Notes under the pieces: generated by a model | The model's database searches: none | Seen by the model: only the letters and a program-made list of their open reading frames with translations | What the model was told of the DNA's origin: nothing | Made by a program: the position numbers and the translations under genes | DNA from: Eukaryota sp. TZLM1-RC | Taxonomy: Eukaryota; Metamonada: BaSk clade | NCBI GenBank assembly: GCA_040285825.1 | Contig: JAUPSS010000008.1 | Location: forward strand, 62,001-126,000 | Direction: 5' to 3' | Length of the DNA: 64,000 bases | In this document: piece by piece, positions 39,548-49,900 of the stretch | Position numbering within the stretch: position 1 is the first letter of the stretch | Layout of the letters: each line of letters opens with the position of its first letter

Positions 39548-42022
39548 CTAAAATGCCTTAGGTAAATCTAGAGTTGCTATATAATTAGCTTTACTTAGAA
39601 ACTCTAAAATGTCGCTAATCCTGGGCAAATTTGCCTCTACAGGTTTAGTTAAATCATTTACTCCACCAATACCACTAAAATCGCCAGTTAATCGTGGTTT
39701 CCTGTGATCAGGGTAAATCACAAGACAGATGGGACTACTGAATTGAGACTTTGCGGGCACAGCAAATCCATTACGGATCAATTCGTTAAAAATTTCCTCG
39801 GCTACCCGTTGTTTTTCTGGGTTTAATCTTCGAGGTTTCCTTTTGACGACCTTACTTTCGTCATAAAATGGAATGGTCATCGGCTGACAATCAATTCCAT
39901 CCGGGTGAGGTAGCCCACTAAATACATTTCTATATTTTTCGAGTAGCACGACTAGGTGTTCCTCGTCCCTAATGTCATCCAGGCATATTCTACAGCCCAA
40001 CTCATCTAACTCATGTCTAAATGTGGAATGCCCAAAATCATTACCTAAGTCTGATTTATTACTCAATTGTTCAATGAATCTAATTGGTTGACAAATTCTA
40101 TTATCGAACTCACATTCAGCATTTAAGATGGTGCGATATTCGCGATCCAAATTAATATTAAAACCGTGCTCCGTGCGTAGCCCCAAGGTTTGTAATAAGT
40201 CTCTTCCGATCAAAAAATTATTGGTACCAGGAATGATCTGGAATTCGATCCTTAAAAACACTTGAGTGGCCAAGCTACCCACATTTAGAGCAAGAACACC
40301 ACTTGCACATCCCAGGGTCGTGGAGCGAATACCATTTGCCGATAAGTATTCGACAGTCTTATTGTCATTAACTGTCATATTACATTTAGAGGCTAAATCC
40401 ATTGATAATGCTGAAAATGCAGCTCCATTATCAATATCGCCTTGTACTTCCACGTTATTTATGGTGCAGGTTAACCAAAGTTCCCCATTAGAACTTTCTT
40501 GGTCCTCTGCTACCCTGGATAGTCTAACACTGTGGATAGAACCCACAGGATTGGATGACTCTCTAAATCTTTTTAATGGATTTAGGTGATTATAATTCGA
40601 ATCTGTTTTGCTCATTTTATAAATGGATTTGATTGAACTATTTGTAAGGTTATTGTTTAAAGATGTATAATCATCTGATTTATTACTACTACTTTTACGT
40701 TTTCTATCACGTCTTTCACCTCCTTGACGCTTTTTTGAACCAGGTCTTCCCACTAATTTAAAACATTTCTCTTCAGGATGTTTATTGGTTTTACATAAGT
40801 TACACCATTGCTCTGAAGGGATGGGTCGACTGCTTACTCTAGGGTTCTTAAAAGGACCTTTTGACTGGCTTCGTCCTTTTTGCGCAGGAGCGTGAGCACC
40901 AAAAGCTGTTCTTATCAAATTCATGTCTTTGATCGAGGATTCAAGGCTATTGACCTTGTTAACAAATGCGTTACCTAAATCGTAAATCGCATCGCCCAGT
41001 TTCTCGTTACTTGAATCAAACTTGCCAATCCAAATGATATATGTGTCCATCAATTGATTGTTTGTTTTGTCGTTAATAGTTTCGAGAAATCTCTTTGCTG
41101 GGTAGACGACAGACGGATTACCATCCGTTCCAGGCATAATTGTAGAGCGTCGAATTATATATATGATCTGCTCTATGAAGGCTGTCCACGAAGATTCAGC
41201 AGTCATTTTGCGACTGATCTCAGGTGGTCTTACAGACCTTAAAGCCTTCTCAACATCGGTAGGGTATTTGTACTGGGTGCTGAGTAGCAAATATTCCCAG
41301 ATTTCGGCGTCAGATGGGTTGTTGCCTAACACGTTTGTTCGGCCTCCATAAAAACTCTGCCATTCTGCGATGACCTTACCCTCAATCATAAATCTCAAAT
41401 ACAAAGGGTCCACTTCGAAGAACATAGATCTAACGAAGTCGTACTGATGAACAGGTTGACCGTATTTGGTGATCGGCGTAAAAGCTCTGGTGGGTCCATC
41501 GCGATCCCTAACTGTTTTAGCCCAATTGCCAAAGTTAAGAACGAAGTCGAAGATCTTCTTGGCGTCAAACGCTTCATTTAACTTAACTAGGCATCTCAGT
41601 TTGTCGTCTATTCTTTTCCTCAATTTCTCCTCGTCTGTTACAGGAGTTCTATAAAGACCGAGGGTGTCGACGAGAGAATCTCTAGGAGCATTCGTTCCTA
41701 GGGGTTGCGTGGGTATAGATGATTTTATAACAGATGCTTGTGTAGGAGTTGCTTCACACGAAGCTCTCCTAGATGCCAGAGGCCCTACAGAAGGTGTACT
41801 ATATAGGTTCATATTCCTCTCTTCTGAAGGCAATGTTTCGCCCAACTTAATGATAAATCTTGTCTTAGGAGGTTCCTCCTGCACAGGTACAGTCTGGGCT
41901 GGTGGTCTTAAATCCACCCAATCTGGTGCATCTTTAGATCCTCTAGGGACCCCTGCTAGTTTATGATCATATGGAAGGCAACTGCTCTTTATTAAGACAT
42001 TCTCAAAAACATTTTGGTCGGG
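39548..42022 (-). CDS. Gag C-terminus, protease and RT N-terminus of G1
   Basis: Same frame as the 490-codon frame upstream, from which only TAG 42025-42023 separates it. Capsid-like helical region, CCHC-type knuckle WCNLCKTNKHPEEKC, retropepsin site VQGDIDNGAAFSALS (DNGA, where DSGA/DTGA is usual) with FLIGRDLLQTLGL, then the RT start (FSSPICLVIYP, RLTGDFSGIGGVND, YIATLDLPKAF). It ends at a TAG created by a 9-bp repeat at 39539-39556. No ATG lies at its 5' end, consistent with readthrough synthesis. Confidence 0.85.
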   Translation of the reverse strand, partial: PDQNVFENVLIKSSCLPYDHKLAGVPRGSKDAPDWVDLRPPAQTVPVQEEPPKTRFIIKLGETLPSEERNMNLYSTPSVGPLASRRASCEATPTQASVIKSSIPTQPLGTNAPRDSLVDTLGLYRTPVTDEEKLRKRIDDKLRCLVKLNEAFDAKKIFDFVLNFGNWAKTVRDRDGPTRAFTPITKYGQPVHQYDFVRSMFFEVDPLYLRFMIEGKVIAEWQSFYGGRTNVLGNNPSDAEIWEYLLLSTQYKYPTDVEKALRSVRPPEISRKMTAESSWTAFIEQIIYIIRRSTIMPGTDGNPSVVYPAKRFLETINDKTNNQLMDTYIIWIGKFDSSNEKLGDAIYDLGNAFVNKVNSLESSIKDMNLIRTAFGAHAPAQKGRSQSKGPFKNPRVSSRPIPSEQWCNLCKTNKHPEEKCFKLVGRPGSKKRQGGERRDRKRKSSSNKSDDYTSLNNNLTNSSIKSIYKMSKTDSNYNHLNPLKRFRESSNPVGSIHSVRLSRVAEDQESSNGELWLTCTINNVEVQGDIDNGAAFSALSMDLASKCNMTVNDNKTVEYLSANGIRSTTLGCASGVLALNVGSLATQVFLRIEFQIIPGTNNFLIGRDLLQTLGLRTEHGFNINLDREYRTILNAECEFDNRICQPIRFIEQLSNKSDLGNDFGHSTFRHELDELGCRICLDDIRDEEHLVVLLEKYRNVFSGLPHPDGIDCQPMTIPFYDESKVVKRKPRRLNPEKQRVAEEIFNELIRNGFAVPAKSQFSSPICLVIYPDHRKPRLTGDFSGIGGVNDLTKPVEANLPRISDILEFLSKANYIATLDLPKAF

Positions 42023-43495
42023 CTAGCTATCAACCCATGCCTTAAGTTTAGCCATCCATGCATCAGGGTATACTAGTTTTAACTTGTTGGGGCCAACACG
42101 TTGCTCTTTCAATTCAATTACCCTAGTGTCTATTTCTCTAATATAGGACTCTTTGGTATGAAATTGAAGGGTGTCACCTCGAGATTCATCGAATCTGCCC
42201 CCAAGCATAACAAGAATGTCCGCAATGGAATCTTTTGGGTGTACATTCTCCACTAGGAAATGCCTTACGACGCCTCTAAGGTTTCTACCTTGTTGATTAT
42301 GAGGATACATTTTAGCTATCGAAAATAGTCTGTCGTAAGCTTCTTGATTTCCACTGAAATATATTTTGTGGTCATCAATTGCATCCCTATGCCATTTGGC
42401 AGGCCTGGGAGTAGCAGCTTGATACTTTGAACGAGGTGCGCTAAAATAGCAATCCTCGACTGCACTCATTCCACACGAGACTGCCGAATCGGTAAGATCA
42501 TCCAATCTCTTTAAAAGATTTGGACTTTGATCATAACTCTCGTAGACGACGTCGTCAAGTGTTTTGCCGTGGGCTTCCCCAAAGAGGAAGGGCCAACGTT
42601 TCGCTAAATAGTCACGTCGCACCTTCTCACATTCGGCTGGGTCTACGTCTCCCGCAAGACGCTCTGACTCATTCTCAGCCATTTTTAATAATTCGTCATC
42701 ACTCCAATCCAGTATATCTTCGGGAGGATTGGCGATGAGGTCCAATAAGAAATCTCTAGTTACAGCCTCAACTGCCTTTGCTAATTTCCTGCGGTAAAGA
42801 CCCTGAGAAGTCCTTTCCGTAGATGGGAAACTAGGAGTTGGATTAGGAGGATTGGGTGTATGAGGTGGTTCATCATCGCTCTCATCCCCTCTCCTGCTGT
42901 AGTTCTGATTAAGAGATCCTCTGGAATCATTTTGAGGTTCCTCACTTGAGCTGATGTCAGAAGTAGGTGAGGAGGGAGTTTTACGTGAGGAGCCAGTCGT
43001 AGACTGTTGCTCGCCTTCACCTCCTTCACCTTCTGTACAAGCGTCAGATTTGGTACTTACAACAAACGCTTTGAATCTCCGTTGCTCGCTCGGAGTGAGA
43101 AAACTCTTCCTACAAGGAAGGAGCTCCGAGGAGTTGTCGGGGTATGTGTACAGTTCTGACACATCAACAACGTGGTTACCTCTCTCCGTATTAGGGAGGT
43201 GACTTCCTTTCTGGGAGGTAGGGCTCTCCTCAGTGCGAAGTTCACTCTCCTTATTGGGGAGGTGGCTTTCTTTCTGAGAGGCAATGCTCTTCTCAGCGGA
43301 AAGCTCACTCTCCTTTGGAGGATTACTCTTCCCGAAGGAAGGATTACTCTCCGTAAGTGGAGGATTACTCACCGAGGGCGGTGGATTGTTCTCCTTCAAA
43401 GAAGGGACATTACTCTTCCTCATAGAGGAAGGAGGGTTATCATTGTGGCTATTCAAGCCATTAATTAATGATGCTCTATCCATATATGATAACAA
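42023..43495 (-). CDS. N-terminal Gag protein of G1
   Basis: 490 residues. The first ATG (43495) or MDRASLINGLNS (43483) lies in the 5' LTR. A low-complexity N-terminal third has repeated phrases (KESHLPNKESELRTEES; SQKGSHLPN), a Ser/Pro-rich stretch follows, and then a helical globular C-terminal half (LAKAVEAVTRDFLLDLIA, RNLRGVVRHFLVENVHP). No knuckle; that lies beyond the TAG. Likely the main particle protein, made without readthrough. An unusually long leader domain for a gypsy Gag. Confidence 0.7.
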   Translation of the reverse strand: MLSYMDRASLINGLNSHNDNPPSSMRKSNVPSLKENNPPPSVSNPPLTESNPSFGKSNPPKESELSAEKSIASQKESHLPNKESELRTEESPTSQKGSHLPNTERGNHVVDVSELYTYPDNSSELLPCRKSFLTPSEQRRFKAFVVSTKSDACTEGEGGEGEQQSTTGSSRKTPSSPTSDISSSEEPQNDSRGSLNQNYSRRGDESDDEPPHTPNPPNPTPSFPSTERTSQGLYRRKLAKAVEAVTRDFLLDLIANPPEDILDWSDDELLKMAENESERLAGDVDPAECEKVRRDYLAKRWPFLFGEAHGKTLDDVVYESYDQSPNLLKRLDDLTDSAVSCGMSAVEDCYFSAPRSKYQAATPRPAKWHRDAIDDHKIYFSGNQEAYDRLFSIAKMYPHNQQGRNLRGVVRHFLVENVHPKDSIADILVMLGGRFDESRGDTLQFHTKESYIREIDTRVIELKEQRVGPNKLKLVYPDAWMAKLKAWVDS

Positions 43496-43604
43496 AGAAT
43501 AAGGAATAATTTATCAGAATTTCACCGGCCCTTATAAAGGCCATCACTAGTGAACTATGTTATATAAATATAAATGTACTAGACTAATTGTCCACAGTAC
43601 AACA
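43469..43604 (-). repeat. 5' LTR of G1
   Basis: 136 bp. Its last bases in element sense, ATATGGATAGAGCATCA, contain the ATG that opens the Gag frame. TTAATTAA then TGGCTTGAATAGCC follows, a possible primer site eight bases inside. Confidence 0.93.
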
Positions 43605-44135
43605 CTCTGTTGTCAAATCTGTTTGATACTGAAGATGATTTTCTTAAGATTATCAGAGTTGATGTCTTATTACCTGGATTAGATGGAACCTTCTTTTTAT
43701 TGGATGTAATGTCTGTTGATCCTTGTAATGCCTCAAATGAAAGGCTTGTTAATTCTGAAATCCATAATCCTCTTTCAAATGCTGATAATTTCAAAATGAA
43801 AAAATACAATGAACCTTTGTCCACATTGTCCAGCCAACAGCATGCAAAATACAATTTGTATCCATTTGTATTTTCCCTTTTTGGATCACTTGCACCAACT
43901 GCTTTACGTTTTTTGGATGATTTTGAAATGATTGTAAAGAGAAGAACTGGCAGAAATTTCAACAGGTTGTTTTGGCAAAATAGAATTGTGTTTTCTATTT
44001 TTAAGGGGATGTTAAAGATGGTTTCTGATGCTTTGCTTTCTCTTGGATCTCACTATGAGAGAGTTGCATCTAGTGTTTTTGTTTTGGGAGAGATGGATTA
44101 TTTAGATGTTGATTTGTAAGTTTTCAAATTTTTCA
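43605..44135 (+). mobile_element. LINE-C, right part with endonuclease domain and 3' end
   Basis: Continues from 36686: SNLFDTEDDFLKIIRVDV, FLLDVMSVDPCNASNERL, KMKKYNEPLSTL, FVFSLFGSLAPTALRFL, FWQNRIVFSIFKGML, ending MDYLDVDL-stop at 44119. The DVMSVD...KKY arrangement is the REL-endonuclease core. Followed immediately by LINE-A copy A10. Confidence 0.75.
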
Positions 44136-46375
44136 ACCAAATATTATCTGGTCAACGCAAGTACCCAGAAGAATTAAGAAGTTCTCGTTTGACTGCACTT
44201 GTCAAAAATTCAAAAATGGATGTTCGTCCTATTGCAGTCTCTGAGAGCTTACATAATATTTTTTCTGCGTGTTGCTTAAGCAGGTTCAATGAAAAAGCTA
44301 AAAAGATTTTATTACCCTTTCAATATGGTATAAATACTACAGATGGAGTCTCTTCAGCGATTTTTGCTACTGATGTCTTATTTCGTCAAAATGAATCCAA
44401 TGTTTGCATGTCATTGGATTTTAGTAATGCTTTCAATTCGCTAAGTCGTCGCAGTATCCATGGTACTCTATTGCAATATATGCCAGAATTAATACCATAT
44501 TTTCAATCAACATATTGCACATATTCTAATTTACATTTTGGTAACAACATTTTGATTTCATCAAGTGGCGTAAAGCAAGGAGATCCGTTAGGACCTCTTT
44601 TGTTTTGTTTGGCCATTCATCCTATTCTACTGCAAATTCAAGAGATGTTTCCTTCACTAAAAATGATTGCATATATGGATGATGTTGTGCTTATTGGTGA
44701 ATTAAATATTGTGAAAAAAGCAACTGTATGTTTTAAAGAATTATTTACCAAAATTGGTCTCCGACTTAATTTACCTAAATGTGTTTTGTTATCGAATTCT
44801 CCAGTTTCCACAATAATTGATGATATTGAAATTCAAGCCAAATTATATTCAATTGATGCTATTCGTCATTTGGGTTCGTTTTTAGGAAATAATGATGAAA
44901 TTACCAAAAAATTGTTTGAAAAGTTGAACTCAATTTCTGACAAAATTGACCGAATGATGAATTTAGATATAAAAAAACACATCAAATTTACCATTATAAG
45001 ACTGTGTTTTAGTTCCAATTTTAATCATATATTTCGATCTACAAATCCTCTCGTCACTAGACCTTTGGCTCAAAAGTTTAATGAGTTACGTGCAAAAGTT
45101 CTGTCTCAATTACTGGGATGTAAAATGTTTCAAATTCCAGATCATGCTTACCTTAGTCCACAATATGGTGGTTTAGGGTGGACGAAGGCTTCTATTCTTA
45201 CCTCGTGTGCTTTTGTGGGTGGATGCAGAAATGCAATCTTTGAGTTCTCCGAAAGATTTGCAGATTGGGAAGATTTATTGATGACAACGCAAAGTTCCAC
45301 TGTTTTTGCATTAAATGAAGAAATTTCAAGAATTGATGTAGAAAAATGGGGTCGATGTTTTCCCCAATCATTCAATGGCAATATTCCAGAAAAAAATGTT
45401 TTAAATTTGAAGTACACTCTTCGAACATTACAGAAAAGATTGACTGGAATGTATGAAAAAGATCTTTATAATAATATTTGCAGCTCGGCTGTTTTAAATC
45501 AAGATCTTCACTCATTGTTATTGGAAAAGGGTGTTTGTGAAAACAAGGTGTCAGATTCTTCACTTTTTGTAACCATTGTACCACGAAGATTTGGATTGTG
45601 TGCTACTAATGAAGCATTTGTAACAAAAATGAGTTTATATTTGAACATCCCCATTAACCAATTATTATCAAAAGAAAAATGTATTTGTTCGAATTCACCT
45701 CAACTCACTTTGCGCCATGCTCTAAATTGCTCTAAATTGATAACTTATCGTTCTTCATTACATGATGCTGTTAGAGACACTGTTTTCAATATGGCACAAA
45801 CTGCAAGGATATCGTGTATCAAAGAGCCCCTGCTGAAAGAAACACTTTCTCTGAATAATTTTAGTTCTGATGATAGAGGTGATGTATACTGTGATTGGAT
45901 TGATAATTCTGAAGCTATTGTTGACTTTGTCTCATGTAATGTTGCAAACGATACTTTGGTTCACAGAAGAAAACTTAATCCTGTGGCTGCTCTGGATTTT
46001 TAAAGCAAAAGAAAAACATAGAAAATATGATAAAGAAATTGAAGATGCAAATATCGATAGAAATACACAGCTGGTTTTTATTGCTTTTCCATTTTCGATA
46101 AATGGAAGATTATCAGTTGAAGCAGAAACTTTTTGGATGACTTCCAAAAAAATGGTGAAAGAAAAAACAATGAAAAGATTTGATATTTTTTTATGGCGTT
46201 CACGGATTCAATTTGCCATTATTAATAGATTACCGCGGTTTTTCAATCGAATTAGAAAAACTTTAGCTAGACAGCAAGCAAATCAAGATTTTGTAGAGGA
46301 AATCTTGGTTTAATGATAGTCGTCCCATTAGTTATGATTTAATTTAATCAAGTGTGCAAATTCAATAAATTAATA
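44136..46375 (+). mobile_element. LINE-A copy A10, best preserved RT to 3' end
   Basis: 5'-truncated in the spacer before the RT, 3' end TTCAATAAAT at about 46373. The frame 44189-46003 keeps QGDPLGPLL, AYMDDVVLIGE, the Cys-His cluster and IVDFVSCN. One extra T (GATTTTTAAAGC at about 45997) then stops it at ALDF. The remainder, including KEKHRKYDKEIEDANID, is in the frame 45870-46313. Confidence 0.9.
44189..46003 (+). pseudogene. LINE-A reverse transcriptase of copy A10
   Basis: 604 residues covering the complete RT from ALVKNSKMDVRPIAVSES, through LDFSNAFNSLSRRS, SSSGVKQGDPLGPL and IAYMDDVVL, to the zinc cluster SNSPQLTLRHALNC. It starts inside the protein because the copy is truncated. Loss of the last endonuclease part through a single-base homopolymer gain is the only clear defect downstream of the truncation. 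Confidence 0.85.
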
Positions 46376-46397
46376 AAGTTTTCTAATAAATAAATAT

Positions 46398-46690
46398 ATG
46401 TCAAAAAGATCTGACATTCAACTTTTACTCAAACTTGAGAAACTTTCCAAGAAATCAAAATACGAACCCTTTCTACAACATCTCAATGGAGCAAGAGGCA
46501 GAAACTTCAAATTTGTTTCAATTGCTATTTCAATTTTTCGTACTATTGGAACTGGAGGTCTGAATTTTTTGGATGGTTTAGGAAAACTTTTCAAAGAAAG
46601 TGGTCGTACATTCGAATTATTGATTTGGAGAACAGATTTGTATTTTCCTTATGAAAAGCCCTTCCTCGTTGTATTAACTCCATTTTGAAT
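46398..46690 (+). pseudogene. LINE-E endonuclease-domain fragment
   Basis: 96 residues: KYEPFLQHLNGARGRNFKF, VSIAISIFRTIGTGGLNFL, LGKLFKESGRTFELLIWR. This is the distal half of the REL-type endonuclease region seen in LINE-A to LINE-C (compare FVPFAISLSGNIGPSGLHLF) but from another diverged family. No RT part. Lies 240 bp before the CHD1-like gene. Confidence 0.5.
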
Positions 46691-46933
46691 AAGATCACAG
46701 AGTTTTATGACAAGCGAGTTGCTATGCAAGTGAATAGCGAAAATCTTCCGTCTTTCAATTGTTGGGGTTTGAGTAGGTAAGATCATTAGTTGAGGTTTTT
46801 GGTTGAGTTTTAAAAGGTCTGTTCCAGGAGTAAATTTTATTAGTTTTGAAAAGATCAACTTGATTCATTTCATCTTCATATTCCACTAAGTTCAACGGGT
46901 TACTACTATTTGACATTTTTGTGCTGCTAGCCG

Positions 46934-49900
46934 ATGTCTTCTTCAGAATATTCACAATATGACTATCTTTATGATTATGAAACCTACGACTCCGACAATT
47001 CTTCTGACAGCGATGATAGTTCTGTCTCAACACCACTTAACCTTTCAAGTCCATGTCTCAGTGATGCTGAGAACTGGTCTATAGAACGTATAATAACGTT
47101 TCGTATTAATCCTGACAAGACGAAGGAATACCTTGTCAAATTCGAAAATACTTCTTACTTACACTCCAAATGGCTTTCTTCTCGTAGAGTACGGGAACTA
47201 TCAGAACAAAAGCTGCGAAACTTTAACAAAAAGGTTGGAGACGATCCTCAAGCTCTTCATGGTGACCCTGACTATGCTATTCGCCAAGAATGGTTGGAAA
47301 TTGATAGAATTATTGACATTGATCTTGATGAACTTGCCGAACCACAGTATCTTATCAAATGGTGTTACCTTCCATATGAAGATTGTACTTGGGAGTTGAA
47401 AAGCGAGTATATTGCCAGTGGTGGTGACGTCAGCAGACTGAAGAAGTCCATTGACCTTTACTATCTTTTTGAGCGCCTGGCCTGGACTAGAAACCTGGAC
47501 TCACCACTTGATTCTTCAACAAATCTCCCTCCAATTACTCAGTCTCCAACTTTTGTTAACGGTAAACTCTTTCCTTATCAAATAGAAGGAGTTGATTGGC
47601 TTCGGAGTTGCTTTCTTTCGCAACGTAATTGTATTTTGGCCGATGAAATGGGATTAGGCAAGACAATTCAATGTATTACTTATTTAGCTTCTTTATCTCA
47701 ACTGAATCACTTTGGACCGTATCTGTTAGTTGTTCCCCTAAGTACTATAGGCAATTGGGAAATTGAACTTAAAAAATGGATTCCAAGTTATTATTATGTT
47801 TCCTTTATGGGAAGTGCATCTTCAAGAAAAGTGATTATTGATTATGATTGGTTGACTAGGCTTGACCCACCTTCCGAATTGAGTAATAATGACATCATCA
47901 AGATCAAAACAAAGGCATGTTTTAAATATTCTCGACCAATCAAATTTAACATTGTTCTGACTGCATATGACCAAATTATTAATAATTCCGCATTATTTAA
48001 AAAAATTAATTGGACATCTATTATTGTAGATGAAGCTCATAGACTCAAAAACAATCAATCAAAATTATTTAGAACTCTTTCCCAATTCACTTCGTTACAT
48101 ACTGTATTGTTGACTGGAACTCCTTTACAAAACACATTGGAAGAGCTGTTCAACTTACTTCACTTTCTCAATCCTGAATCTTTTGATTGTGGGGTAGAAG
48201 AAACTGACAGACTGCGACAGGCTTTTATTGAAAATGATGAAGAACAGATTGAAAATTTTAAATTAAAATTCACAGCAGGCTCTTTAAAAGATAGGCTAAA
48301 GGGAATGTTGTTACGAAGGACAAAATCTGATGTGAAATTAAAGATTCCACCAAAAATAGAACGACTGGTCAAGATAGATTTAACACCGTGGCAACAGTAT
48401 CTTTATAGAGCAGTGTTGACCAAGAATTACCCTGCTCTGAGTGGTGCAATTGATGCAGGAAGAGTCTCCCTTGGAAAGTCGGGAAAAAGGTCAAAAGCAT
48501 CACTTCAAAATGTGGCGATGCAATTGTTAAAGGTGTGTAATCATTCTTTTTTGGTTGATCCCGATCTTTCAGTAACAGATGGTGACGTTGTTGGTGACAT
48601 TAGCAGTCAAGAGAAGTCCCTTGACGATGATACCTTTCGAAGATTGGTTCAAGCCAGTGGAAAACTTTTACTTTTACACAATATGTTACCCATTCTTTTA
48701 GCCCCTGGAAAAGACGGTAAACCCAAACACAGAGTACTAATATTTAGTCAATTAGTTATGATGTTGGATATAATTGCAGAGTTTTTGAATCACCAAGAAA
48801 TTTTATTTGAAAGGTTAGATGGATCCATTGATAAAAGCGAAAGACAGCGTGCCATTGACAGGTTCAACTCTCCTGATTCAAACTGTCATGTCTTTTTGCT
48901 CTCAACACTAGCAGGTGGCCTTGGAATTAACTTGGCTTCCGCCGACACTGTCGTCTTGTTTGACTCTCAATGGAATCCTCACCATGACCTTCAAGCTTTA
49001 TCTAGAGCTCATAGAATTGGACAAGAGAATTGTGTCTTGGTTTTAAGATTGATTACAACTAATTCCTTAGAGGAAAGAATAATTGAGGTAGGAAAGAAAA
49101 AGTTAGCATTGGAGAATGTAGTTGAAGCAGCACATAGTAAGTCTAGAAGTCAATCAAATCGATTGACTCTAACTGACTTTGATGATGTGATCAAACATGG
49201 GGCTTCTGATATATTTTCCAAGACAAATTCAATTAGATCAATGAATATTGAAGATGATTTAAAATTGAACTTTTCTGAAGAACAGTTCACCAAACCTTGT
49301 TCTAATGGAAAAGTCTTGACCTTCAAAGACTATCAGAATTTACTTGACCGCTCAATAGGACATGATAGCAATGAAGAAATCATTTTTGATAAATCAACTA
49401 CCATTCAAGCAGGAATGGAAACTTCTTCTGATTTCAATTTCTGGGATGTTTTGCTCAAAGAATCTTATGAATCTTCAGTTAAAGATGAACTAGAATCACT
49501 TGGGAAAGGGCAACGCACTGCTGGAAAGGCGGTTGATTATAATGTAAGCAATCAACTCAGCAGTTCTGACAGTGATTCTGATCATTATGATACCGACTCT
49601 GATGGTTGTCTTGAAATGCTGATGGAAGAAACCCCTGAAAGGTTAAGTAAAATTTACAAACTTTTCGACTATGAATTACCTAGTAAGATTTACCTTTATG
49701 AAGAAGATGAGAAAACAATTGTTGGCTTGTCGGAAAAAGAACGTTATGCTTTTGAACAACTTCTTTTGCGTTTTGGAATTTCAACAAAAGCTAGCTTACT
49801 GAAAATGATTAGAAGTAGTCCACATCTGACAAAAACAGACTCAACGCTATTAATAACTTATGCTCAATGTTTATGTCGATATAGTAGTTTGTTACTAATT

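Larger units (their letters stand above)
36687..43604 (-). mobile_element. Ty3/gypsy chromovirus G1, nearly complete, inserted in LINE-C
   Basis: 6.9-kb element with 136-bp LTRs that look identical, a CTCT target duplication (36683-36686 and 43605-43608), Gag, protease, RT, RNase H, integrase and chromodomain in order, and a polypurine tract AAGAGAGGGAAAAGGTAG directly before the 3' LTR. Gag, protease, RT, RNase H and integrase lie in a single reading frame with two TAG codons (42025-42023 and 39550-39548) and a +1 slip near 37330. LTR identity implies recent insertion. LTR ends (TGTTGTAC...GAGCATCA) resemble those of T1 and the solo LTR, so G1 relatives may mobilise T1. Confidence 0.93.

Noticed and set aside
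42023-42025. TAG reassigned to a sense codon in this organism
   Set aside because: The adenylyl cyclase, lipase and CHD1-like genes all end naturally at TAG with no conserved extension.
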